NCBI GenBank assembly: GCA_030068145.1
Contig: JAPJBO010000339.1
Span: 124,001 to 188,000 of the forward strand
Direction: 5' to 3'
Source of the DNA: Diplonema papillatum
Lineage: Eukaryota; Euglenozoa; Diplonemea; Diplonemida; Diplonemidae
Length of the DNA: 64,000 bases
The translations under genes and the position numbers were made by a program. Shown piece after piece: positions 1 through 10,165 of this stretch. Under the pieces are notes generated by a model, which was not told the origin of the DNA, did no database searches, and saw only the letters and a program-made list of their open reading frames with translations. How positions within the stretch are numbered: the first letter of the stretch is position 1; each line of letters starts with the position of its first letter.

Positions 1-326
1 CTAGCATTGTCTCCCTCGCCCACTGTACTCGTAGCAGCCTCCTCAGGAAATGTCAATGTGCAATGTGTTTCCTCGGTGAGTTGAGACAAGGCACCCTGGT
101 GAAGCTTGGCTTGGGATACACTTGCCCGGAAGATTCCGCGAAATGTGTTACACATTAGGCACTGAATAGGCTGGTGCAGATTCTGTATCTTGATGAAGGC
201 CGATTGGTGCGCCTCGGGGCAGCGACGGTCTGAAGGTGTCCTCGTGACGGACGTCAGCTTACATACTTGTAAATTTGTTGCATTAGTGTGATTGTCAGGC
301 CTCCGACTACCCTGAGCAACGCACTA
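1..326. other. Gene-free left edge with one end of a dispersed repeat
   Basis: No coding signal is visible. Bases about 268-326 reappear on the opposite strand at about 37978-38035, where the same words flank an unrelated sequence inside importin intron 4. A shorter relative lies at 38335-38405. The 33-bp satellite starts directly at the end of this repeat. Confidence 0.6.
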
Positions 327-1143
327 GACATACACATACTTAAACACCCCCTCGCACCAGACATATACATACTTAAACACCCCCTCGCACCGACATATAC
401 ATACTTAAACACCCCCTCGCACCAGACATACACATACTTAAACACCCCCTCGCACCAGACATATACATACTTAAACACCCCCTCGCACCAGACATACACA
501 TACTTAAACACCCCCTCGCACCAGACATATACATACTTAAACACCCCCTCGCACCAGACATATACATACTTAAACACCCCCTCGCACCAGACATATACAT
601 ACTTAAACACCCCCTCGCACCAGACATATACATACTTAAACACCCCCTCGCACCAGACATATACATACTTAAACACCCCCTCGCACCAGACATATACATA
701 CTTAAACACCCCCTCGCACCAGACATACACATACTTAAACACCCCCTCGCACCAGACATATACATACTTAAACACCCCCTCGCACCAGACATATACATAC
801 TTAAACACCCCCTCGCACCAGACATATACATACTTAAACACCCCCTCGCACCAGACATATACATACTTAAACACCCCCTCGCACCAGACATATACATACT
901 TAAACACCCCCTCGCACCAGACATATACATACTTAAACACCCCCTCGCACCAGACATACACATACTTAAACACCCCCTCGCACCAGACATATACATACTT
1001 AAACACCCCCTCGCACCAGACATATACATACTTAAACACCCCCTCGCACCAGACATACACATACTTAAACACCCCCTCGCACCAGACATATACATACTTA
1101 AACACCCCCTCGCACCAGACATATACATACTTAAACACCCCCT
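327..1143. repeat. 33-bp minisatellite, about 25 copies
   Basis: The unit reads acatatacatacttaaaca followed by ccccctcgcaccag. Copies differ mainly by catatac versus catacac, and the second copy lacks one base. Because the period is a multiple of three, several frames on both strands stay open for about 250-300 codons; these are products of the repeat, not genes. Confidence 0.95.
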
Positions 1144-2084
1144 CAAATCTTCCTCAGCAATTCTCTCCTATTTGGGCAACAAGTGTTGGGCACTCGAGGA
1201 GTCGACACTGAGAGGACATCTTGTTGTTGTGTATCCTCGCAGCTCCGCAGGTTGACAAGGCGCGGGGATGAATTTGCTCCACCATGGGCCTTCCAGAGTT
1301 CCATACTTCTCCCGGACGTACGCAAGAAGAGATGCCTGCTCGGCTGCGGTATCCTCATTTAATACAACCACGGGTTGTCTGCTGTATTGCGGTCCCAAGA
1401 CGGGCTTTGATAGCCTCCAGAGCGTTCATACAGCGTTCACAGCGTTATCTGTAGCTGTGGCCTGGTGCTGTTCTGGACACACTGAGAGCGCGTGCTTTAG
1501 AACCCTTCCACAGCACGACGAGACACAGGCGAACCGACCAGTTTGTAACGTAGTGGTCACTTCTTGTGCAAATTATCTTTTTCTTGGATTATCTTTTTTT
1601 CCGACGGTTCTCAGAAATCTGTACGCACGCGGGACCAGAAACAAAAAAAAAAAGTCAGAGCACCCTAATACAGGAAAACCCCCCCAGAGAGGTTTATACC
1701 CTGTACACGCGAAGAACAAACTCCGGAAGTGTTCCGGAAAAAAATTGGTTGCCATTTACCAAAAAGACACAAGGTTTTGACCCTGCATGATACACAACTT
1801 AAAGAGCCGGCAAACGAATAGTCGTCAATAGGCAACACAAAGACACACGCACAGGCACACGTACTGCCACTACCGCAGATACGATACACCAATACGATAC
1901 CTTAAGGGAACCATTTTTGGCAACGGTCACCCGGAGACTATAACCCCCCGGATCTCTAAGTGAGCTTGCACTCTAAAAGAGCTGGCAATTGAGGCAGCTG
2001 GGCCACGCATCTTCTTCAAAGAAGATCTTTGGCAAGTGGCAGCGGTGTGTCTCGGCATATTAAACTAAGACTTCTCCCCTTCCA
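1144..2084. other. Stretch without recognisable gene
   Basis: Mostly unique sequence with short frames that resemble no protein I know. A run of A near 1644 and C-rich patches are present. I see nothing else to report. Confidence 0.5.
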
Positions 2085-2893
2085 AGCCAGACACATCCTC
2101 GAGAACGGGGGTTCAAACACTATTTCTGCAGGTTCACTCTGCAGAGGGCACCTAAACTAAGACTTTACCCCCAAGGCAGTTTGAAGTCAGAAGCAGCCAC
2201 GAGAACTTCATCACACAATTTCCGCAGTTTCACTCTGCGGCGGCACCTAAACTAAGACCCAAGCCAGATTGACGTCAGAAACAGCCACGAGAACTTCAAC
2301 ACACAGTTTCCGCAGGTTCACTCTGCAGCGGCACCTGGACTAACACTTTACCCCCCAAGGCAGTTTGAAGTCAGAAGCAGCCACGAGAACTTCAACACAC
2401 AAGTGCCGCAGTTTTCACTCTGCAGCGGCACTGAAACTAAGACCCAAGCTAGATTGAAGTCAGAAGCAGCCACGAGAACTTCAACACACAGTTTCCGCAG
2501 GTTCACTCTGCAGGAGCACCTAAACTAAGACTTTACCCCCCCAAGCCAGTTTGAAGCTAGAAACAGCCACAAGAACTTCAACACATAGTATCCACAGTTT
2601 GCTTCTGCAGCGGCACCTAAACTAAGACCCAAGCCAGATTGAAGTCAGAAACAGCCACGAGAACTTCAGCACACAATTTCCGCAGGTTCACTCTGCAGCG
2701 GCACCTAAACTAAGACTTTACCCAAGCCAGTTTTACGTTAGAAACAGCCACGAGAACCTCAACACACAATTTCCGCAGGTTCACTCTGCAGACACCTAAA
2801 CTAAACTTTACCCAAGCCAGTTTTACGGTAGAAACAGCCACGAGAACTTCAGCACACAATTTCCGCAGGTTCACTCTGCAGCGACTCACGAGA
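2085..2893. repeat. About 92-bp minisatellite, about 9 copies
   Basis: The word cacgagaacttc recurs at about 2196, 2285, 2380, 2473, 2569, 2656, 2747 and 2838. Each is followed by cacacaatttccgcaggttc, and cacctaaactaagac also recurs. Units differ by small indels and substitutions, so the array is older than the 11-bp satellite at 33-34 kb. The ctaaactaagac word links it to the AC-rich motif dispersed at 6.1, 7.3-7.9, 15.4 and 26.9 kb. Confidence 0.9.
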
Positions 2894-2917
2894 GGGCACC
2901 CTCTTCCCATCAAGGCG

Positions 2918-3175
2918 GTGTGCACTCTGGAGGATGCCGCCGGAGGGGCGCGGGAGGTGACGGCCGAGTTTTACTCGCCGCTGCAGCAGGAAGAAGGGCT
3001 GATCGAAGAGCGCTTCGAGCTGCTCCGCGTGTCGGAGGCCGACGCCGACGTGCAGGACGGTGCCATCGACCCGGAGAATTTATCCTCCATCGCGGTCACG
3101 CTCTCGCTGGCGCCAGAAGCGGTGCCGGTTCTCGTGAACGAAATGTTCGACCACGCGACGCAGACCGCGCCGTAG
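2918..3175 (+). pseudogene. Orphan exon-like coding segment, founder of the following array
   Basis: An open stretch of about 85 codons ends in two stops (TAG TAG). It has strongly GC-ending codons like the real genes here and an acidic, helix-prone product: charged through about residue 55, then ENLSSIAVTLSLAPEAVPVL and a VNEMFDHATQ tail. There is no ATG, and the preceding bases (cccatcaag) do not fix a splice site. Parts of the same protein text recur at about 3452-3555, 3885-3993 and 4290-4325, and more distantly at 4650-4750. It could be the last exon of a gene that begins elsewhere, or a stranded copy of one. I do not recognise the family. Confidence 0.35.
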
Positions 3176-4260
3176 TAGACCCGCGGGCAGGCTACCGGGT
3201 CTGACACTTGTCGCTAGCAAGGAGTAAGCCAATGTGCCAGGTGTGAATACACCATTCCAGATCGCTTGCCTTGACTCCAGTGGCATCCAAGCATTCCGGA
3301 TATCCGTATAACGCAGCTGTAAGAAGAGACGCTCATCCTCTGTGATACCTCCATTCCAGGAGGCTTTATTCGACGCCATTCGGTGGCGTTAGCAGGGAGA
3401 GGGGTTGTATACGAAGACCGGTTCGAGCCCTTCGACAGGCCGACAGCCCGGAGAACCTGGCCTCCATCGCGGTCACGCTCTCGCTGGCGCCAGCAGCGGT
3501 GTCGGTTCTCGTGAACGAAATGTTCGATCACGCGACGCAGATCGCGCCTCAGTAGACTCACGGGGCAGGCTGCCGAGTCTGACACTTGTCGCTAGCAAGG
3601 AGTAAGCCAAGATGCTCGGTGTGGATACACCATTCCAGTTGACTTGCCTCGACTCCAGTTGTGTCCAAGCATTCGGGTTATCCGTATAACGCAGCCGTAA
3701 AAAGGGTATAGCGAAGTGCGTTTCGAGCACTCCGCGTATCGGAGGCCGGTGACGAGGTGTACGGGACGCTCATCCTTCTGTGGATATCCCCATTCCAGGA
3801 GACTTTGTTCGACGCCATTCGGTGCCGTTAGCAGGGAGAGGGGTTGTATACGAAGACCGGCTCGAGCCCTTCGACAGGCCGACAACCCGGAGAACCTGGC
3901 CTCCATCGCGGTCACGCTCTCGCTGGCGCCAGCAGCGGTGCCGGTTCTCGTGAACGAAATGTTCGACCACGCGACGCAGACCGCGCCTCAGTAGACTCAC
4001 GGGCAGGCTGCCGAGTCTGACACTTGTCGCTAGCAAGGAGTAAGCCAATGTGCTCGGTGTGGATACACCATTCCAGTTGACTTGCCTCGGCTCCAGTTGT
4101 GTCCAAGCATTCGGGATATCCGTAGCCGTAAAAGGGTATAGCGAGGTGCGTTTCGAGCACTCCGCGTATCGGAGGCCGGTGACGAGGTGTACGGGACGCT
4201 CATCCTTCTGTGGATATCCCCATTCCAGGAGACTTTGTTCAACGTCATACGAAGAATCGG
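3176..4260 (-). repeat. Array of about 430-bp units mixing LSU D1 rRNA pieces and exon copies
   Basis: Two to three units combine (a) truncated copies of the exon-like segment, (b) a unique word tgacacttgtcgctagcaag, and (c) two half-copies per unit of the LSU rRNA D1 region in reverse orientation, with the words ggatatccg and ccattccaggag. The D1 assignment rests on the cleaner copies at 28856-29024 and 45790-45900, where the text joins the conserved LSU 5' end and the GTCTCCTGGAATGG / AGGGTGAGAG motif. The rRNA pieces are at about 3246-3378, 3619-3690, 3768-3822, 4048-4130 and 4197-4245. Confidence 0.65.
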
Positions 4261-4890
4261 TTCGAGCTCTTCTACCGTCTTGAGGCCGATGCCCCGGAGA
4301 ACCTGGCCTCCATCGCGCTCACCCCGGGAGACGCCCGTGACGGATTCGCCTGTGCTCTGGCAGCACGGGTGGTCCTGGCTGTGCCGAGCCGCGAACAGCC
4401 GCCTGACAAACCAGACTCACACCGCTGCCCTGTCTGCAGACACTCAGGTTCCGCGCTGATGACGGTCCGCCTTATGTGTCCGCGACTAAAAGGACCGAAA
4501 CCCGGCGCAGACGGGACCAGTGCGGTGTTGAGCACATACCCATTCCAAGCACGTTCTTGCAATCCCCACTGCTCCGGGAGATGTCGGCCCTGTGGGACCA
4601 GCCGTGGACCAGACCGAGCCGGTCGAAGGCCTGCACGAAATCCTGCTCCGCGAACGCGTGCACGAAAGCGGAGCTCATCGATACGAACTGCGGGCAGACC
4701 ACACCGCGCAGCTGCCCCCAGAAGCTGTCGCGGTTCTTGTGAACGAATGTCGAGTCTCGCACTCGTCGGTTCAGCGATGCGTCATTCGAAGCGCGGCCCG
4801 ATCTCTTCTGCCGTCTTGCCAGCCGACGACTCGGAAACTCTGGTGTTCTGGCGCAACGGGCTTTTTGCCAGTTGCTCAATGATATAAATG
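4260..4890 (+). pseudogene. Decayed relatives of the 2.9-kb exon-like segment
   Basis: At 4280-4325 the reading ENLASIAL, and at 4620-4750 a reading with EGLHEILLRERVHES and PEAVAVLVNE, match the exon-like segment at 2918-3175. They are broken by frame changes and joined to other sequence. No intact gene can be drawn through the stretch. Confidence 0.35.
4475..4562 (+). repeat. Dispersed repeat A, copy 1
   Basis: The word aaaggaccgaaacccggcgc, continuing through accagtgcggtgttgagc to cacgttcttgcaa, is repeated nearly base for base at 47284-47365 and 47405-47503, in the same orientation. The flanking words ggttccgcgctgatga are also shared. No coding or RNA function is recognised. Confidence 0.8.
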
Positions 4891-6060
4891 TTTGCAGTGC
4901 GGAAGGCTACCGAATCGTACACTCGCCCGATTCAGCCGAAAGTTGTTCAAGCTCTTCTGCCGTAAACCTTGGCGTTCGCTGGCACCAGAAGCTTTTTGTG
5001 AGAGGCACATCCGGTCCCGCCGACAGGCTCGCTTTGCTCGTCTGAAGCCGCATCCACCTTTCCTTGCTTTGCGCTTACCAGGTCTTACAGTCTGTGGAAA
5101 TGTATCGCTTGGGACCGATCGCACTCGGGAGTTGCAGCCAATATCTAAGGGATTCTATCGCGTGACACGACCGATCGCACTCGGGAGTTTCAGAGGGATT
5201 CTATCGCTCCACATGACCGATCGCACCCGAGACTTACATACGACTCTCTTTCCACACGGCGAAACCTTACCAAACGCGCCCTTTTTTGCTAAGTGCTCGT
5301 CGAACGCTGGCTGGCGGTGACTTATGCCGGATCGTGTTGTCCATCCATCCGTTCTAAACTGGAAACCTTTGCGAGGCGCAAGTTTGAACACCGCAAGGCA
5401 GGCTAAAACCCCACAGTGTTGAGGATCTGCCGAAAGGGTTCGCACACAAGCAAAACGCATGTGTTGTGAAGCAGTAGCTCGACAGCGGTGCTCGGCTTCA
5501 TACTGTGTCGTACAGTCGACCCTGGATACTTCAACACCCAGCTGGACCCCAAGTCACCAGAAACTGGTAACCAACCACTTAGGTGCCCCCAAAACGCACC
5601 GAAAATCCATCGGCCGGATGCTCGTTTAGGCTCGGAAAATGCGAATCCAAGGAAGCATCACCTCTACAGTGCGTTTCCGCTCCCGAAAGGAGGTTAAGAA
5701 AAGGGGAAAAGTGCCTTAGGGAACCAAAATCTGGAAGAATCGGCCAAAACGGCCAAAATCTAGAAAAATCGGCAAAAATGGCCAAAAATCTGGGGAAAAA
5801 TGAAAATTTCGAAGTGCATTTCCCTGACAAACGTCACGGTAACAATTTCCGACACCCAAGGGCACATTTATTTGGACTAGTCCCCTAAGGCACCTTACCC
5901 TGAGAAACTGAGATGGTGACACTGATGCTCCTGTAGTCCGTCCGTGTCTACAGCCCCGTGCGATGCACACAAACAGAACAGACCGCAGGGCGACGTGTTT
6001 GAAAGAGCATCTGGGCATGTCAGCCCGGGTCGACGAGACCGTGACCAACCCCACTTCGTG
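4891..6060. other. Gene-free stretch with short local repeats
   Basis: At about 5115-5235 the word cgatcgcactcgggag recurs three times at roughly 50-bp spacing with variable ends. At about 5735-5800 there is an A/G-rich run built on gccaaaa and atctgg words. The rest shows no supported gene. Confidence 0.45.
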
Positions 6061-6189
6061 TTCTGTCTACACATTAACCTAAGTTTGCACAGTTAACATC
6101 GAACTAAGGATCCCCCGCCAGTCTTCTGTCTCAACATCAAACTATCAAAAAACGGGACGGGAGAACACCCCATACGAGTCAAGAGGAGA

Positions 6190-6310
6190 AACGTTCGGCG
6201 TGATGGCAAGTTCGGATGATGGCAAGTTCGGGGATCCGGAAAAAATCCCGCCCTGTCGAACCCTGGTGGTAAGTTCGGCGTGAAACAAGTTCGGGGACCC
6301 GGAAAAAAGC
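6190..6310. repeat. Short tandem duplication with caagttcgggg word
   Basis: The block caagttcggggatccggaaa is followed by a diverged second copy ending cggggacccggaaaaaagcc. Upstream, 6065-6150 holds copies of the AC-rich motif (aactaagg, catcaaact) that is dispersed through the window. Confidence 0.6.
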
Positions 6311-6380
6311 CCACTGGCGGGATCCGAACCGAGGCCTTTGGTCAGGAACGTCACGCACTGACGGCTGCGCCACACTACTT
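6305..6380 (-). other. tRNA-like element, possibly a decayed tRNA or SINE head
   Basis: Read on the minus strand, the segment has an A-box-like word (TGGCGCAGCCGT) and, about 30 bases later, a B-box-like word (GGTTCGGATCC). These are the internal RNA polymerase III promoter boxes of tRNA genes. A D-stem can be paired, but the anticodon, T and acceptor stems pair poorly. It is not a functional tRNA gene as read. Confidence 0.25.
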
Positions 6381-6632
6381 CCGGCCGCGCGGAATGAATG
6401 ATGATGAATGAGAAACAAGCACCGTTCCTTCAGCTGTTCAGAAGAGCCGGTCAGGCGTTACTAGCCCGTTTTGCGCCAAGAGACACGCGCACGAGTGACA
6501 GGTCCACAGGTTAAAGGGAGGGGTGGGTCGACGCGGGAAAAACTCGCCCAAGCCCGCTTGTCAAAGTTACCCAACAAACCGGTACAGAATGTATAGGTGT
6601 CCTATGGCCTGCCCCAGAAAGCGGGATAGATA

Positions 6633-7292
6633 GCTCGCTAGAGTTTTGGGTCAGAATGCAAAGAATCTGTAGCGATTCTGCATCGGCGGCGGCGCGGTTA
6701 TCTTTTCGCACGTGATGTATCATGCTTTCGCCTCTCTAGCTCGCTCTTCATCAACGCGCCTCAGGCGCGCCTTTGGCGCCTCGCTTCTCTTTCGACTGCT
6801 CGTCCAGGTTCATCGATTGCGCGCCGACTTCTGCTTCTTCACGGCGCTTGGGCGATGGCTGCACTTGAATGGGCGCTCTTCTATGCCGTTTTGTTGCCGG
6901 CTCCGACGCAGAGTTCGTCCTCTTCGCTCGCGTCGGTGTCGTCTTCTTGACCCTCGCCGCTGGCTCGCTAGAGTTTTGGGTCAGAATGCAAAGAATCTGT
7001 AGCGATATTCTGCATCGGCGGCGGCGCGGTTATCTTTTCGCACGTGATGTATCATGCTTTCGCCTCTCTAGCTCGTCTTCATCAACGCGCTCAGGCGCGC
7101 CGTTGGCGCCTCGCTTCTCTTTCGACTGCTCGTCCAGGTTCATCGATTGCGCGCCGACTTCTGCTTCTTCACGGCGCTTGGGCGATGGCTGCACTTGAAT
7201 GGGCGCTCTTCTATGCCGTTTTGTTGCCGGCTCCGACGCAGAGTTCGTCCTCTTCGCCCGCGTCGGTGTCGTCTTCTTGACCCTCGCCGCTG
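6633..7292. repeat. 330-bp direct tandem duplication, two copies
   Basis: Copies 6633-6962 and 6963-7292 are nearly identical, and a third start (gctcgctagag) begins at 7293 and then stops. The unit is C/T-rich on this strand. Its open frames are short, Ser/Arg/Leu-rich and resemble nothing known. Different indels put the two copies in different frames, which argues against a maintained protein. Confidence 0.9.
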
Positions 7293-7409
7293 GCTCGCTA
7301 GAGAGCTAAGTATGAGAACTTCAAATTTACCTAACCTCGGAAAATTATCCTCCGTACCCGTAACTAAGATTCCCCCGTCTAAACACAAAACTAACCAAAC
7401 TCGCCACAA
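7293..7409. repeat. AC-rich dispersed motif, first cluster
   Basis: Short sequence with the word ctaagattcccccg and the related taactaag, leading into the duplicated SYS1 5' region. Confidence 0.5.
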
Positions 7410-7607
7410 CACCAAACTAAGATTGTCCCCCCTCCCCCACGGGAGTCGGGAGGAACATTAAAAAAACGAGACACTTGCCCAGCAGTCCGTTGCGGTGGCG
7501 GGGCGGGGCGCATGCGCTCCGGCCGTGCCGGCCGGGCGCAGAACCGGGGGATCCCTTTGGGCCGCCTGGGCTTCGACGCCGCGTACTGCGTCTCGCAGAT
7601 CGTGACC
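7410..7607 (+). pseudogene. Partial duplicate of the SYS1 5' end
   Basis: The sequence repeats 7862-8070 (SYS1 upstream flank and first about 32 codons) with a short deletion in the GC-rich leader. Homology stops inside the codon run for SQIVT, and the text then switches to unrelated sequence (cagtgttcgtg). It keeps the start ATG (7511) and the FDAAYCVSQI wording but lacks the rest of the protein, so it is a truncated copy. Confidence 0.8.
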
Positions 7608-7861
7608 AGTGTTCGTGTTCTGTCTACCACATTAACCTGAAGATTGTCCCCGCCTAAACATTGAACTGACTAAGATTTCCCCGCCAGTCTTCAGTCTCAA
7701 CATCAAACTAAAATTATCCCCTTCTCAACACGAAACTAAGGTTTCAACATCCAACTAAGATTGTCCCCCGTCGAAACTAACTAACACCAAACTTGCCACA
7801 ACATAAAATCAAGAAACACTAAACCAAGATTTCAACATCAAACTCGCCACAACAAAAAACA
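7608..7861. repeat. AC-rich interspersed motif cluster upstream of SYS1
   Basis: At least six imperfect copies of a motif with the core aaactaagattgtcccc, separated by A/C-rich spacers. The same motif occurs at 6065-6150, 7320-7440, 15401-15480 and 26900-26935. Introns of the importin gene also end in A/C-rich sequence, so part of this block could be intronic or leader sequence. That is inference. Confidence 0.6.
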
Positions 7862-7973
7862 AACTAAGATTGTCCCCCCCCACGGGAGTCGGGAGGAACA
7901 TTAAAAAACGAGACACTTGCCCAGCGGTCCGCCGAAGCGCGGCGCTGCGTGTGGCGGTGGCGGGGCGGGGCGC

Positions 7974-8471
7974 ATGCGTTCCGGCCGTGCCGGCCGGGCG
8001 CAGAACCGGGGGATCCCTTTGGGCCGCCTGGGCTTCGACGCCGCGTACTGCGTCTCGCAGATCGTGACCCTGCAGGCGGGGTTCTACGTCGTCCTGGGCG
8101 CGGCGGTGCTGATGACCGGACAACTCGGCCTGGGCGCCGGCGGGAGTGCGCTGACCATGCAGAAGCTGTTCGTATCAGGACCGCACGAGCACGACCGGGC
8201 AGAAGTCATCACGGCGCACGTCGTCGCAGCCGTCGGCATGAGCTACGCCATCGCGAGTGTCGTGGAGCGCACCAGCCGGTGCTTGGACCACGTCGCAACC
8301 CTGTACCTCCTCCACTTCGCGGCCATCTGCATCCGCAGCCCGAGCTTCCCGTCGCATCCCTTCCCGTACCTACTCCTCCTCGGGCTCTCCGCCTTGACGT
8401 ACACGGTATCGTGGCGCCTGTGCTGCTGGAAGGAGCTGATGGAAGTACCCCTCGCCCCCCGTGAGCGCTAA
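7974..8471 (+). CDS. SYS1: SYS1-like Golgi integral membrane protein
   Basis: A 165-residue protein, against 156 in human SYS1. Sys1 family proteins are four-helix membrane proteins of the trans-Golgi network; they recruit the Arl3/ARFRP1 GTPase and so control tethering and endosome-to-Golgi traffic. Visible family text: residues 21-34 (FDAAYCVSQIVTLQ, like WDPLLILSQIVLMQ in animals), a CLD motif at 103-105 before a helix ending in an ...SPSFPS turn, and the C-terminal WRLCCWKELMEVPL, matching the EYLC..TELKEIPL end of known SYS1. Hydrophobic helices fall at about 31-50, 78-97, 104-121 and 129-148. The first ATG (7974) gives the family's normal N-terminal length; an upstream TTG extension is not needed. 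The frame is intact with stop TAA at 8469-8471. Both ends of the gene are duplicated nearby. Only sequence memory, not a search, supports the name. Confidence 0.8.
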   Translation: MRSGRAGRAQNRGIPLGRLGFDAAYCVSQIVTLQAGFYVVLGAAVLMTGQLGLGAGGSALTMQKLFVSGPHEHDRAEVITAHVVAAVGMSYAIASVVERTSRCLDHVATLYLLHFAAICIRSPSFPSHPFPYLLLLGLSALTYTVSWRLCCWKELMEVPLAPRER

Positions 8472-9800
8472 GCTGCTCGCTACCAGGCCACTGCCACTGC
8501 TTGCCCGCATCGTGTCAAGTCAGTGTGCTTCGCAGCAAACTCGAATTTGCCCATCGCCGTGAGTCCTCGGCGTCTGCGCTCGGTGAAGTCCAGCCTCGAG
8601 TTAAAGAGGGCGCGTCCGAGCCACACCGTAAGGCGTTGACGTACACTGTATCGTGGCGCCTGTGCTGCTGGAAGGAGCTGATGGAAGTACCCCTCGCCCC
8701 CCGTGAGCGCTAAGCTGCTCACTACCAGGCCACTGCCACTGCTTGCCCGCATCGTGTCAAGTCAGTGTGCTTCGCAGCAAACTCGAATTTGCCCATCGCG
8801 GTGAGTCCTCGGCGTCTGCGCTCGGTGAAGTCCAGCCTCGAGTTAAAGGGGGTGCGTCCGAGCCACACCGTAAGGCGTTGACGTACACTGTATCGTGGCG
8901 CCTGTGCTGCTGGAAGGAGCTGATGGAAGTACCCCTCGCCCCCCGTGAGCGCTAAGCTGCTCACTACCAGGCCACTGCCACTGCTTGCCCGCATCGTGTC
9001 AAGTCAGTGTGCTTCGCAGCAAACTCGAATTTGCCCATCGCGGTGAGTCCTCGGCGTCTGCGCTCGGTGAAGTCCAGCCTCGAGTTAAAGGGGGTGCGTC
9101 CGAGCCACACCGTAAGGCGTTGACGTACACTGTATCGTGGCGCCTGTGCTGCTGGAAGGAGCTGATGGAAGTACCCCTCGCCCCCCGTGAGCGCTAAGCT
9201 GCTCACTACCAGGCCACTGCCACTGCTTGCCCGCATCGTGTCAAGTCAGTGTGCTTCGCAGCAAACTCGAACTTGCCCATCGCGGTGAGTCCTCGGCGTC
9301 TGCGCTCGGTGAAGTCCAGCCTCGAGTTAAAGAGGGTGCGTCCGAGCCACACCCGTAAGGCGTTGACGTACACTGTTATCATGGCGCCTGTGCTGACGGA
9401 AGGAGCTGATGGAAGTACCCGAGAGCGCTTAACTGTTCGCATCCTGGCCACTGCACAGACCGTCAGAGTGCTTCGCAGCAAACTCGAACTTGCACATCGC
9501 GGTGAGTCCTCGGCGTCTGCGCTCGGTGAAGTCCAGCCTCGAGTTAAAGAGGGTGCGTCCGAGCCACACCCGTAAGGCGTTGACGTACACTGTTATCATG
9601 GCGCCTGTGCTGACGGAAGGAGCTGATGGAAGTACCCGAGAGCGCTTAACTGTTCGCATCCTGGCCACTGCACAGACCGTCAGAGTGCTTCGCAGCAAAC
9701 TCGCACTGGCGCATCGCCGCGAGTCCTTGGCGTCTGCGCATTGCACTGACACTAGCTACTCGGTGAAGTTTAGCCTCAGAAGCTGGATTTGAAGAGGTCG
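8394..9800 (+). repeat. 242-bp tandem array made of the SYS1 terminal exon end and 3' flank
   Basis: The word ttgacgtacac starts units at 8394 (inside SYS1), 8636, 8878, 9120, 9363 and 9580, giving steps of 242, 242, 242, 243 and 217. The first units re-encode the SYS1 C-terminus LTYTVSWRLCCWKELMEVPL and its stop. Later units carry frame-breaking changes (tgttatcatgg; a shortened coding part). The remainder of each unit is 3' flank with agcaaactcg and gtgagtcctcggcgtctgcg words. These copies lack the rest of SYS1 and are not genes. Confidence 0.95.
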
Positions 9801-10014
9801 CACCCGAAAAGCGCGTTGCCGTACACTGTATCAAGCGCTTGTGGTGCTGGAAAAGCTGGCGGAAGTACCACTCGCCTCCCGAGAGCGCTAAGCTGCTCCC
9901 ATCCAGGCCACTGGCGAATGCCCCCCGGGATCGTGCCGCTTGCGCCGACTTGAAGTCGGGCGCTATCACTCGATTGACCTGTTTCATCCACACACTGCTG
10001 CCATTGCTAGCGTT
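9801..10014 (+). repeat. Diverged SYS1-tail repeat copies
   Basis: Continuation of the array with lower identity: words such as cagcctcagaagctgg, cgtacactgtatca and agagcgctaagctg persist. No intact reading frame remains. Confidence 0.7.
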
Positions 10015-10165
10015 GGTAGTCATCTCGGTCAATTGTATCCACCTCGACCCCGCGGTTTTAAGGCCACGGAGTCGAATCGAGTCGAGTTGTATTCTTCGGA
10101 CATGTATTCGCAATGGAGGTACCATTGTCATCCAACTGGGCTCAAAACAGACACCTTCCCCGCGC
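10015..10165 (-). rRNA. SSU rRNA fragment
   Basis: It matches, with scattered substitutions, 44650-44790, which is contiguous with an unmistakable SSU 5' end. Reading minus, it contains the (T)GGATGACAATGGTACC... and ATACATGTCC wording of SSU helices 8-10 region. It is only about 150 bases long and diverged, so it is not a functional rRNA gene. Confidence 0.65.

Noticed and set aside
327-1143. CRISPR array
   Set aside because: Direct repeats have no unique spacers here or in any other array of the window, and the genome is eukaryotic.
254-1211. Long frames of 257-307 codons on both strands
   Set aside because: They are products of the 33-bp period (a multiple of three). All frames repeat an 11-residue motif and none resembles a protein.
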